Position numbers and translations under genes: made by a program
The notes under the pieces: model-generated
Seen by the model: the letters and a program-made list of their open reading frames with translations, nothing else
The model's database searches: none
Told to the model about the DNA's origin: nothing
Assembly: GCA_016218485.1 (NCBI GenBank)
Contig: JACRDY010000061.1
Coordinates: 1-19,767 of the forward strand
Origin: Candidatus Falkowiibacteriota bacterium
GTDB lineage: Bacteria > Patescibacteriota > Patescibacteriia > JACRDY01
Length of the DNA: 19,767 bases
Direction: 5' to 3'
Part shown: in pieces, positions 1-7,225 of the stretch
How the letters are laid out: each line of letters opens with the position of its first letter
Position numbering within the stretch: the stretch's first letter is position 1

Positions 1-19
1 ATGTCTTTTTGACTGTTTA

Positions 20-220
20 TTACAGTCTTGGGTATTTAAAACCCAAATTTTCCGGCGCTCCCTGTCGCTGACTGGCGGTGAGACCGTCAGGCATCAGCCG
101 TCCTTTATTAGGACAAAGCTGATCTAGATGACGCGCTATATACTGATGGGTCGCCTCCGGTGTTAGCCCTCGTTGACGCATTTGTTCCGCCATCCGTAGA
201 AACCACGAAGTGCCGTTCAT
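20..220 (-). CDS. small protein of unknown function, 66 aa
   Basis: I do not recognise this protein. It starts MNGTSWFLRMAEQ and has a helical-looking, charged N-terminal half (RQRGLTPEATHQYIARHL) and a Gly/Pro-rich C-terminal tail. It has no signal peptide or membrane segment. An upstream in-frame ATG at 254-256 would add 12 residues. I prefer the ATG at 218-220 because AAAGGA lies at 228-233, seven bases upstream, one of the few good Shine-Dalgarno sites in the window. It follows ftsQ by 42 bases and may be the last gene of the alr-ddl-ftsQ run. Coding status rests on the ribosome binding site and uninterrupted frame only. Confidence 0.55.
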   Translation of the reverse strand: MNGTSWFLRMAEQMRQRGLTPEATHQYIARHLDQLCPNKGRLMPDGLTASQRQGAPENLGFKYPRL

Positions 221-262
221 ATCTAGATCCTTTCGGGTGTGGTGGGTTGTTGGCACTGATAA

Positions 263-1195
263 TTATTTTATGTACACTTTTTCCCCGAACCGCAGATCAA
301 TATAATGAATATTTTTATTTTGTAATTTTTCTTTAACAATTAAATTAAGATTAGCCAGCTGACGATTCAGGTCATCAGCACTATTGAAGTAAACTTCAAA
401 ACCACGCTGCGTCAGCACCCGTACTTCAGTCCCCTCTTGTTCTGGTAAGCTAAATTGTTTGATGGGCAGTTCCATAGCTGGCAGCCGCGTCTGTAACTGA
501 TTGATAAAAACGATACGCTCTGGTTCCAGTATTTTTTGACCAACAGTCACCGGCGTGTTAGAGAGATCATACACCAGCGGCAAACTGGCGTTTAACGCTC
601 CCAGATCAATCAAATCTTGACCGCTCTCACCACTCACTTCATTACCAGCCTCATCAGGCGCTGCACCCTCAATCAGCTGCACGTTGGCTACGAGTATTTC
701 CTGGATAGCTAAACCATTCGGGTCAAGGTAATAGTAATGATTACCACTGACTAGGGTAATTTGGCTGGATTTTTCCTGGAGCTCAATTTTGAGGGTTTTT
801 AAGGGTCTTTTCTTGACTTTGACCCTATCCAGCACCAAGGCTTGATTAATGGCATCTACGGCTATTTTTGAGCTAAAAAACCATAGATTAGACTGGCTAA
901 ATAGGCCAAAACGCCGCTTCGTCATTTGATCCCTGGCTATTTGCTCTATTTGTGCCGCATTGACATTTTCTGCCCCGCTCACCGTGACATGTTCAATTTT
1001 AAATATCCCAGACCAGAATAAGAGGTAAAAAATAAATAACGCGGCGACACCAGCCAGTATGACGTAAATTTTAAAACTGCGCCGCTGCCAAAAATATTGC
1101 CGACGTTTAAACAAATCATTGCCGTTGGTGTAACGTCGGCCCATACTCCTGCCCGAAGGCTTTTTGTAGTGACCGCGAGATGAGAATATACGCAT
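263..1195 (-). CDS. ftsQ: FtsQ-type cell division protein (POTRA domain)
   Basis: A bitopic divisome protein of 310 residues that in well-studied bacteria links FtsB/FtsL to the septal synthase. Visible are a basic cytoplasmic tail of about 40 residues (RRQYFWQRRSFK), one membrane helix at about 43-64, then a POTRA-like segment beginning KIEHVTVSGAENVNAAQIEQI at about 66 and a beta-rich extracytoplasmic region ending HYIDLRFGEKVYIK. That ending, with a Tyr-Ile-Asp-Leu-Arg strand, is typical of FtsQ/DivIB. It lies downstream of alr and ddl, as in many dcw-like clusters. There is no Shine-Dalgarno; the start is preceded by an AT-rich run. FtsQ sequences diverge strongly, so the call rests on topology, the POTRA start and context. 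Confidence 0.85.
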   Translation of the reverse strand: MRIFSSRGHYKKPSGRSMGRRYTNGNDLFKRRQYFWQRRSFKIYVILAGVAALFIFYLLFWSGIFKIEHVTVSGAENVNAAQIEQIARDQMTKRRFGLFSQSNLWFFSSKIAVDAINQALVLDRVKVKKRPLKTLKIELQEKSSQITLVSGNHYYYLDPNGLAIQEILVANVQLIEGAAPDEAGNEVSGESGQDLIDLGALNASLPLVYDLSNTPVTVGQKILEPERIVFINQLQTRLPAMELPIKQFSLPEQEGTEVRVLTQRGFEVYFNSADDLNRQLANLNLIVKEKLQNKNIHYIDLRFGEKVYIK

Positions 1196-1236
1196 AAATA
1201 ATATAAAATTTCTAATGTCAAATGACCAGTCAATTT

Positions 1237-1286
1237 CAAATGCTAAATGCCGAATGTCTAGACTTTTGGCATTGATTTAACATTTG
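1237..1286. repeat. imperfect stem-loop in the ddl-ftsQ gap
   Basis: The arm at 1237-1251 (CAAATGCTAAATGCC) pairs with 1268-1286 with one mismatch and a 4-base bulge. An inner GTCTAGAC palindrome sits at 1256-1263. The 110-bp gap 1196-1305 around it is built from AAATG/AAATT-like words and holds no gene. It may act in the ddl-ftsQ transcript as an RNA fold, or be a dispersed spacer repeat. No clear promoter could be assigned; a TTGACA at 1213-1218 (minus strand) lacks a well-spaced -10. Confidence 0.55.
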
Positions 1287-1305
1287 GATTTTTGAATTTT
1301 GGATT

Positions 1306-2475
1306 TTATCCTTTGTACCAGTCACTGCCCGAAGAAAAGTCCGTACTCAGCTGTTGTTTCTCGTTATACCGTTCTAACGCCAAACGGATCAATTCATCTA
1401 AGAGACGCGCATATGATAGTCCAGAAACCTCCCAAAGTTTAGGGTAGATGCTGTGTGAAGTAAACCCCGGGATAGTGTTGACTTCATTGAGGTACAATTT
1501 TTTGCCGCTCAAGAAAAATTCTACCCGCGCCATGCCGGACATGTCGAGCGCCTGAAACGCTTTGATCGCTAGAGCTCGCGCCTCAGCAATTTGCTTCTTA
1601 TTGAGATGTTGGGCGGGAAAGTAGTAGGCGGTCTTATCATCATAATACTTGGCGGCAAAATCGTAAAATTCATTCTGCGGCACTACTTCCCCGATGGCCG
1701 AGGCGGCCGGCTGGTCATTCCCGAGTACCGCGCACTGCAGCTCTCGCGGTTTTTTGATACCTGTCTCAACAATAATTTTGCGGTCAAACTTTGCCGCCAA
1801 ATTAATTGCCTTGATCAATTCTTTCTGATTATTAACTTTAGAAATGCCAACTGATGAACCAAGGTTAGCTGGCTTTACAAACAGTGGATAGCGGAGTGTT
1901 TGTAAGCGTCGCAAAATATTAGAAGAACTCTTGCGCCATTCTGACTTGAGAAACCAATCAAACGGTCCGACCGGTAAGCCCGCTTCCCGCAAAATCTTTT
2001 TCTGTATCACTTTGTCCATGCCCACGGCTGAGCCCAGGACGCCGCAGCCAACATACGGCTTGTTCGCCATTTCCAAGAGACCCTGGATCGTACCATCTTC
2101 GCCGTACGTGCCGTGCAGAATAGGCATGAAGACATCAATGTTTTCTCCCGGCGTCAGACGCTCCACTCCCCTGCTCGTCTGCGTCGTGATGAGCTTTTTT
2201 TCCTGTGGATCGGGTAATAAAAAAGTCGCTTTGGCGTTCAGCGCCGGATGAGTCCTGGCGCTTAACCGCAATCCTTGTTGTAAAAATTTAATCGCGCCCG
2301 AGCCGGTCAGCCACTGGCCGGTCTTAGTAATGCCAATTGGCACGACAACGTATTTGGTCCTGTCCAGCGCCTTCATCACCGACTGCGCGGACGCGATCGA
2401 GACCTCATGTTCGCCAGAGCATCCGCCAAAAATAACGCCAACCGTTATTTTTTTGCTATTTAATTTCTTAGCCAT
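1306..2475 (-). CDS. ddl: D-alanine--D-alanine ligase
   Basis: An ATP-grasp enzyme that joins two D-alanines to make the dipeptide for the peptidoglycan stem. Its 389 residues begin with the family signature FGGCSGEHEVS at 16-26. HGTYGEDGTIQG follows at 121-132, the ATP-grasp strand with FVKPANLGSSVG at 199-210, and the Mg-binding NEVNTIPGFT at 330-339. The omega-loop region EFYDFAAKYYDD (269-280) resembles D-Ala-D-Ala ligases rather than D-Ala-D-Lac enzymes. Length is slightly above the usual 300-370. Its ATG follows the alr stop by only three bases (TAA CCT ATG), so translation is probably coupled with alr, which supplies its D-alanine. Confidence 0.97.
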   Translation of the reverse strand: MAKKLNSKKITVGVIFGGCSGEHEVSIASAQSVMKALDRTKYVVVPIGITKTGQWLTGSGAIKFLQQGLRLSARTHPALNAKATFLLPDPQEKKLITTQTSRGVERLTPGENIDVFMPILHGTYGEDGTIQGLLEMANKPYVGCGVLGSAVGMDKVIQKKILREAGLPVGPFDWFLKSEWRKSSSNILRRLQTLRYPLFVKPANLGSSVGISKVNNQKELIKAINLAAKFDRKIIVETGIKKPRELQCAVLGNDQPAASAIGEVVPQNEFYDFAAKYYDDKTAYYFPAQHLNKKQIAEARALAIKAFQALDMSGMARVEFFLSGKKLYLNEVNTIPGFTSHSIYPKLWEVSGLSYARLLDELIRLALERYNEKQQLSTDFSSGSDWYKG

Positions 2476-2478
2476 AGG

Positions 2479-3612
2479 TTATTTTACAAACACCCGCGGC
2501 AGCGCGGCATTGATCCGGGTGGTAATTTCATTATGAATGGTGCTGGCTTTTTCTGCTGTCTCCGCTATGGTGATTTCTTCAGCGCCCTGCTGACCCAAGA
2601 GGACTGCTTCATCGCCCAGTCGAAGACCGCGTACGCTCGTGGCATCCACCATCATCATATTCATGCACACCCGGCCGCGCACTGGACAACGTCGTCCGCG
2701 GATCAGGACTTCACCCTGATTGGACAGGCTCCGATCATAGCCGTCCCAATACCCGACGGGCAGAATGGCGATTTTCAGTGTTTGTTTACTGCGATAGCTG
2801 GAGCCATACCCGATGAAAGTACTTTTTGGCACGGTTTTAATCACCATCACCCGAGTTTTCCAGGTCAATATTGGACGCAAGCTAAAGCGAGGGTATTTTT
2901 TTAAAGTTAACTTTTTGACCGCTGGCGACGGCCAGGAGCCGTACATACTGACCCCCAGACGGACTAAATCAAAACAGGCTTCAGGCAAAACAGTAACCGG
3001 CGCGCTGCAGGCCAGATGCATCAGTGGAATCTTCATACCCAGCGCTTCAGCTTCCTTGATAAAACTTTTAAAAACTTGCAGCTGCTGTTGTGAGTACGGC
3101 AGATTATTTTCCGAATCCGCAAAGTGGGAAAACAGCCCCTCAATTACTACATTATTTAAACTGGCGATTTTCTTTAATACCGCCAGGGCTTCCGTTTGAC
3201 TATTCAAACCAAGCCGTGAGGTGCCGACATCAATTTTGAAATGAATTTTAGCTTTCTGGTGCAAGCTCCGAGCAGTGCGGTCAAGCGCTTGGGCCTGCTG
3301 CCAGCTGTACACTACCAGACTGATATTTTTCCGAATCGCTTGTTCCAGATTATCAAAATAATACGACAACACCAGAATCGGCTTCTTAATGCCGCTGTCT
3401 CGCAGTGTTAAGGCTTCAACTAAATCAGCGACGCACAGCCAATCCACCTCTTTGTGAATTACCCGGGCCACACCTAGCATGCCGTGCCCGTAGGCGTTGG
3501 CCTTGATCACCGCGGCGAGTTTGGTCCTCTGGGGAATCACCCGCCGAAATTGTCGGATGTTATGGAGTAAGGCAGAAGTGGAAATTTCTAGCCAGGAATT
3601 AACGTCTTCCAT
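2479..3612 (-). CDS. alr: alanine racemase
   Basis: A PLP-dependent enzyme converting L- to D-alanine for cell wall synthesis. From the chosen start MEDVNSWLEI it has 377 residues, normal for the family. The PLP lysine lies in AAVIKANAYGHG (Lys38), TSRLG is at 131-135, HLACSAP at 199-205 (usually H-x-N-S-A, so Cys is a variant), and the second catalytic Tyr is in IGYGSSY (Tyr269). RVCMNMMMVD at 314-323 is the conserved C-terminal strand. An in-frame ATG 78 bases upstream would add 26 residues, but that stretch is translated repeat DNA (3622-3714). The family begins with W-x-E/V-I, so the ATG at 3610-3612 is right. There is no Shine-Dalgarno. It is followed at once by ddl. Confidence 0.97.
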   Translation of the reverse strand: MEDVNSWLEISTSALLHNIRQFRRVIPQRTKLAAVIKANAYGHGMLGVARVIHKEVDWLCVADLVEALTLRDSGIKKPILVLSYYFDNLEQAIRKNISLVVYSWQQAQALDRTARSLHQKAKIHFKIDVGTSRLGLNSQTEALAVLKKIASLNNVVIEGLFSHFADSENNLPYSQQQLQVFKSFIKEAEALGMKIPLMHLACSAPVTVLPEACFDLVRLGVSMYGSWPSPAVKKLTLKKYPRFSLRPILTWKTRVMVIKTVPKSTFIGYGSSYRSKQTLKIAILPVGYWDGYDRSLSNQGEVLIRGRRCPVRGRVCMNMMMVDATSVRGLRLGDEAVLLGQQGAEEITIAETAEKASTIHNEITTRINAALPRVFVK

Positions 3613-3621
3613 GTATATTTT

Positions 3622-3714
3622 TCTGTGTTCTTCTATGCCCGCCGCGGCGGGTCTGTGTTTTTCTGTGTGCGTTTTGAATGAATAGGACACAGATTACACT
3701 GACCCTTCGGGCAC
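3622..3714. repeat. 93-bp direct repeat, copy A (between serS and alr)
   Basis: It matches copy B (4997-5089) at 91 of 93 positions in the same orientation. On the plus strand it consists of TCTGTG-type words around the palindrome CCCGCCGCGGCGGG (3638-3651), then GAATGAATAGGACACAGATT, then CACTGA-CCCTTCGGG-CACTGA (3697-3717, the last bases running past the aligned block). It fills almost the whole gap between the serS stop at 3729 and the alr start at 3612, and ends nine bases before alr. It has no coding role, although an open frame runs through it into alr. Confidence 0.95.
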
Positions 3715-3728
3715 TGATGAACACAGAC

Positions 3729-4988
3729 TTATTTTTTTGGTTTAATCACCTTGACCTTACCCATATACTTCTGCAGTACTTTGGGAATTTTTATTGAACC
3801 ATCCTTTTGCTGAAATTGTTCCAAAATCGCCGGCACCAGTCGGCTGGTGGCGAGACCGGAGGCATTCAGGGTATGGACAAATTCATTCTTGCCTGTCGCG
3901 CTGTCTTTGTAGCGGATATTGCCGCGGCGGGCCTGATAATCAATGGCGCTGGAAGCGCTCGAGACTTCCTTGTACACGTTCATACTCGGAATCCACACTT
4001 CAATATCAATCGTCTTGTGCATGGCGGGACTGGCGTCTTCCGCGGCCAAGAGCACTGACTGGTAATGCAGGCCGAGTCCTTCAACCAATTTTTCAGCGCT
4101 GCGCGTCAGCTCCTCAAGCGCTGCGGGGCTGTCCTCCGGCCGGGTAAACTGGAACATTTCAATTTTGTTGAATTGGTGTCCGCGGACCATCCCCCGCTCT
4201 TCTTTGCGGTAGCTGCCGGCTTCACGGCGGAAACAGGCGGAATAGGCGTAATATTTCAGCGGCAACAATTTTTCATCAAGAATTTCATCCCGGTGATAAT
4301 TGCCGAGCATCATTTCGCTGGTGGCATCCAAGCACAGGCCGTCCTGAACCCAAAAGAGGTCATCGCGGAATTTTGGCAGGTGTCCTGAAGTGTAAGCTGA
4401 TTGCTCGGTCAAGAGATATGGCGGCCAAATAAACATGTAGCCGTTGCTACGATGAAAATCAACAAAGTAGTTGAGGAGCGCCCACTCTAGTTCCGCGCCC
4501 AGACCGCGGTAAATCCAAAATCCCGCGCCGGACATTTTAGCGGCTCGTTCGTAGTCAATGATATCTAGGCTGGTGGCCAACGCCATGTGATCTTTGGGGG
4601 TAAACTTGAATACCGGTTTTTTGCCCCAGGTTTTAATGACTTGATTGGCTTCTTTGTCCCCCGCTGGTACGTCATCAGCTGGAATGTTTGGCAACGCGGC
4701 CAGCGTCTCGGTAAATTGAGCTTCCACGGTTTTCAGCTGCTCATCCAGTATTTTAATCTGCTCACCGAGCTTTTTCATTTGCGCGATGACTTCAGGAGTC
4801 GGCTTGGTCTTGGAGTGAATGTTCCGCTCCGCTTTCAGGTCTTCCACCTGTTTAATCAGCGTGCGACGCTGCTCGTCTAGACTAATAACCGTATCAAAAA
4901 TTTTTGTCACCGTAGCACGCTCCATCCGTTTAGCCAGCGCCATCTCAATTTCTTCCCGATGATTGATTATTTTATTGATGTCTAGCAT
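3729..4988 (-). CDS. serS: seryl-tRNA synthetase
   Basis: A class II synthetase that charges tRNA-Ser (and tRNA-Sec where present). From MLDINKIINHREEIE it has 419 residues, the usual size. An N-terminal antiparallel coiled coil (about 30-100, rich in Lys/Glu with KQVEDLKAERN) binds the tRNA variable arm. Motif 2 is seen as CFRREAGSYRKEERGMVRGHQF, and motif 3 as NASGLATSRLVPAILE, where most SerRS have NGSGLAVGR. The frame extends 37 codons upstream, but that part is repeat DNA; MLDI-N-x-I is the family's N-terminus. The start lacks a proper Shine-Dalgarno (only GGAT). The gene is bracketed by two direct repeat copies. Confidence 0.97.
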   Translation of the reverse strand: MLDINKIINHREEIEMALAKRMERATVTKIFDTVISLDEQRRTLIKQVEDLKAERNIHSKTKPTPEVIAQMKKLGEQIKILDEQLKTVEAQFTETLAALPNIPADDVPAGDKEANQVIKTWGKKPVFKFTPKDHMALATSLDIIDYERAAKMSGAGFWIYRGLGAELEWALLNYFVDFHRSNGYMFIWPPYLLTEQSAYTSGHLPKFRDDLFWVQDGLCLDATSEMMLGNYHRDEILDEKLLPLKYYAYSACFRREAGSYRKEERGMVRGHQFNKIEMFQFTRPEDSPAALEELTRSAEKLVEGLGLHYQSVLLAAEDASPAMHKTIDIEVWIPSMNVYKEVSSASSAIDYQARRGNIRYKDSATGKNEFVHTLNASGLATSRLVPAILEQFQQKDGSIKIPKVLQKYMGKVKVIKPKK

Positions 4989-4996
4989 ATATCCAG

Positions 4997-5089
4997 TCTG
5001 TGTTCTTCTGTGCCCGCCGCGGCGGGTCTGTGTTTTTCTGTGTACGTTTTGAATGAATAGGACACAGATTACACTGACCCTTCGGGCAC
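4997..5089. repeat. 93-bp direct repeat, copy B (upstream of serS)
   Basis: Partner of copy A, differing only at two bases (corresponding to 3635 and 3669). It ends eight bases before the serS start codon and so forms most of the 5' leader. Micro-palindrome one, CCCGCCGCGGCGGG, is at 5013-5026 with perfect TCTGTG flanks (5007-5012 and 5027-5032). Micro-palindrome two, CCCTTCGGG, is at 5078-5086 with CACTGA and CACGGA flanks. No convincing promoter is visible inside it. Confidence 0.95.
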
Positions 5090-5113
5090 GGAAAAACACT
5101 GATAATAATTAAT

Positions 5114-5590
5114 TTAATCTTCTCTGACTGATTTAGTTTGTAAAATTTTTAAGTCTACGCCGCTGGCCAAAATTTCTTCCGCTCGTATCAACTCTTCCTC
5201 AATACCGACGTGTGACAACTGCTGTAGCTCTGCCAGATTGACCCAGGCAAAAGCGGTAAAATCCTCGCTAATTTTTAAGCCCTCAGGATTACTAACCTGA
5301 CACAAATAAGAAAATACTTTGACCGTCTGCCCGTCTGGCCGGACAAAGGCTTTGTCTTTAAGTAATACTTTGCCGGGCAGGAGATCCAAATTGGCTTCTT
5401 CTTGAGCCTCTTTCACCAGTGTTTCTTCAACCGTATCACTATCTTCCACTTTTCCGCCCGGGAAGGTGTACATGCCGGGGTACGCGATCTCGTCATCACG
5501 GCGCTTGAGCACCAAATATTTCCCCTGGTCATTTCTGATGACCGCGACTACGGCGACAATATGCAGTTTGTTAGTTTTTTCGTACGGCAT
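5114..5590 (-). CDS. NUDIX hydrolase, 158 aa
   Basis: A small NUDIX protein expected to hydrolyse a nucleoside diphosphate linked to another group, in the cytoplasm. The NUDIX box runs 46-68 (GKVEDSDTVEETLVKEAQEE and on). The metal-binding acids Glu61, Glu64 and Glu65 are present. The usual E, R and G of the box are D52, K60 and N67, so it is slightly off consensus but plausibly active. PGMYTFPGGKVE resembles MutT/ADP-ribose-type NUDIX enzymes; substrate cannot be assigned. Its start lies inside the end of the RibL-like gene (20-base overlap), indicating coupling in the operon that starts at lysS. There is no Shine-Dalgarno. Confidence 0.93.
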   Translation of the reverse strand: MPYEKTNKLHIVAVVAVIRNDQGKYLVLKRRDDEIAYPGMYTFPGGKVEDSDTVEETLVKEAQEEANLDLLPGKVLLKDKAFVRPDGQTVKVFSYLCQVSNPEGLKISEDFTAFAWVNLAELQQLSHVGIEEELIRAEEILASGVDLKILQTKSVRED

Positions 5591-5990
5591 AATTTTTCAT
5601 TAACGAACTTTTATACTGTTTGGCTTTGTATGGCCGCAACCGCACTACCTTGACTTTCATGGCCAGCCGCTTCAGCTCCTGTTGTAATTGACTGACGGTT
5701 ATCCGCTGGTCATACCCGAGACAAATCACCTGTGGCCGGACTTTCTTGATAATCGCGAAGATGCTCCCCTGCCCGCCCAGCAGCACCTGATTGACTGTTG
5801 CCACTGCTGCTACGTGCTGGAGCCGCACCCGTTCTTTATGTTTTGGCAGATGACCTTTTATCTTTTTAACATTCCGGTCACGCGCTACCACCACCACCAA
5901 CCAGTCACCATACTTTTTAGCTTGCTTAAAAAAGTGCACATGCCCCGGATGCAGTAGATCAAATGTCCCGGCCACCATTACCTTTTTCAT
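5571..5990 (-). CDS. RibL-like adenylyl/cytidylyltransferase, 139 aa
   Basis: A Rossmann-type nucleotidyltransferase of the cytidylyltransferase family. MVAGTFDLLHPGH (6-17) contains the HxGH motif (HPGH, 14-17) that binds the nucleotide triphosphate. LVVVVARDRNVKKIKG and ICLGYDQRI are close in style to archaeal FAD synthase RibL and glycerol-3-phosphate cytidylyltransferases. Near the end, KSSLMKN sits where the family often has an ISSTxxR motif; only the SS is kept. The likely activity is transfer of AMP or CMP to a phosphorylated substrate; FMN is one candidate. It overlaps the HD gene by four bases (ATGA). GGAG ten bases upstream of the ATG provides a ribosome binding site. Confidence 0.88.
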   Translation of the reverse strand: MKKVMVAGTFDLLHPGHVHFFKQAKKYGDWLVVVVARDRNVKKIKGHLPKHKERVRLQHVAAVATVNQVLLGGQGSIFAIIKKVRPQVICLGYDQRITVSQLQQELKRLAMKVKVVRLRPYKAKQYKSSLMKNYAVRKN

Positions 5991-6556
5991 AATCCTAATT
6001 CTCCAGCAATGTCTTGCATCGCTTTCAAGCTAATAGCGAGAAATTCATCCAGCGGAATGCCAGCCAATTCGCATTCTTTAATGAGTTCCCTGTCTACTTT
6101 GGCGGCAAAAGATTTATCTTTCATTTTCTTCTTGACTGAACTCACTTCCACGCTGGCGAGTTTTTTGTCAGGGCGGACTAAGGCAGTAGCGTAGATCAAG
6201 CCGGTCAAAGTTTCCCCGGCGGCCAAACAGTATTGCACTGGCGTGGTGCGTTTCTGCGCGGCCAACTCCGGCCCCAATTCCGGTACGCCATAACCGTGTG
6301 AGACAACCGTCTCCACAAACGCTTCATCATACCCCGCGGCCGACAGAATCTCCCGACATTTGCGGCAGTGCGTCTCCACGCCGTATTCCCAGTCAATATC
6401 ATGCAGGAGTCCAAGCTGCCCCCAGCGTTCTTCATCTTGCCCTAAGTGACGGGCCAACGCCCGCAGGATAACCTCTGACTCACGGCTGTGTGCCAAGTCA
6501 GCCGGATCTTTCATGTGTGCTTGGAGCAGTTGCCAGGCTTCAGCGCGAGTTTTCAT
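5987..6556 (-). CDS. HD-domain protein (predicted phosphohydrolase), 189 aa
   Basis: An HDIG-type domain protein. It has an upstream His in LAHSRESEVI (His23), the metal-binding HD pair in GLLHDIDWEYG (His52-Asp53), a further His in VVSHGYG (His87), and AAGETLTGL at about 112-120, where the domain usually has a final Asp and this protein has Glu. Such proteins hydrolyse phosphomonoester or nucleotide substrates; the substrate here is unknown. It is flanked by two NUDIX genes and a nucleotidyltransferase in a nearly gapless series, which points to nucleotide or cofactor handling. AAAGG a few bases upstream of the ATG is one of the few Shine-Dalgarno-like sites in the window. Confidence 0.9.
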   Translation of the reverse strand: MKTRAEAWQLLQAHMKDPADLAHSRESEVILRALARHLGQDEERWGQLGLLHDIDWEYGVETHCRKCREILSAAGYDEAFVETVVSHGYGVPELGPELAAQKRTTPVQYCLAAGETLTGLIYATALVRPDKKLASVEVSSVKKKMKDKSFAAKVDRELIKECELAGIPLDEFLAISLKAMQDIAGELGL

Positions 6557-6558
6557 AC

Positions 6559-7218
6559 TTAACCTTTAATTTCCGTTAAAAAATCTTGAATCTCCCGGTC
6601 ATACGTGGTTAACAACAATTTTAGATCAGCGGTAAAAGCAGCGGGAGATGCTTCTATTTCGGCGCGCAGCGTTTTCAAGTCATAGTACAGCACCCCGCTG
6701 GCTTCTTTGTCCACCGGTTTGGTACTGCCGCCGTAGACCCCAATAAACAGCTGTACTTTATTAGCGATGGTGATGGTATCACCCCCCTCTTTAAAAATTT
6801 TTGGCAGCTCTAAGAATGCTTCATCTAAAAACTTAACAATCGCGATTTGCCCTAAGTACCCCTCAAGTAATTTATACGTTTTACGGAATTCTTCAGGCGT
6901 GTGCAGAACGATCGACGGCACCCGCAGTTCCTGGACCGTTTCCACCATCAAGGTATAAAATGGAGAATCCCCATATTGAACGTGGCCGCCGATGGCTTTG
7001 TCAATCAGGCCGGGGTTATGATTCTTATGGTGAGCTCGCTTTTGCAGAACCATTTCGCCGTCAACAGTAAACAGCAGTAAACTAACAACTTCACACGCTC
7101 GAGTCGGCTGGCCGCTGGCTTGGAACGTCTTAATCTGTTCATCATAAAACTCGGCCCGATCCATTGGTAGGGGGATTCGTTTGTCCCGCAATTCATAAGT
7201 GGTAATCATTTCGGCCAT
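6559..7218 (-). CDS. NUDIX-domain protein, 219 aa, degenerate box
   Basis: A longer NUDIX protein. The fold signature LLLFTVDGEMVLQKRAHHK and the segment NPGLIDKAIGGHVQYGDS (69-85) resemble isopentenyl-diphosphate isomerase-type NUDIX proteins. The box from Gly78 reads GHVQYGDSPFYTLMVETVQEL. Glu93 and Glu97 are kept, but the Arg of REUxEE is Val92 and the first Glu of the EE pair is Gln96, so catalysis may be altered or the substrate unusual. The C-terminal 110 residues match no motif I know. It starts seven bases after the lysS stop and ends two bases before the HD gene, so it belongs to the lysS operon. A second ATG three codons in is possible. Confidence 0.88.
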   Translation of the reverse strand: MAEMITTYELRDKRIPLPMDRAEFYDEQIKTFQASGQPTRACEVVSLLLFTVDGEMVLQKRAHHKNHNPGLIDKAIGGHVQYGDSPFYTLMVETVQELRVPSIVLHTPEEFRKTYKLLEGYLGQIAIVKFLDEAFLELPKIFKEGGDTITIANKVQLFIGVYGGSTKPVDKEASGVLYYDLKTLRAEIEASPAAFTADLKLLLTTYDREIQDFLTEIKG

Positions 7219-7225
7219 AGGTATG

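Noticed and set aside
11..27. Small hairpin GACTGT-TTATT-ACAGTC at the end of the first gene
   Set aside because: The stem is only 6 bp and an A run, not a T run, follows on the transcribed strand, so it is not a credible terminator.
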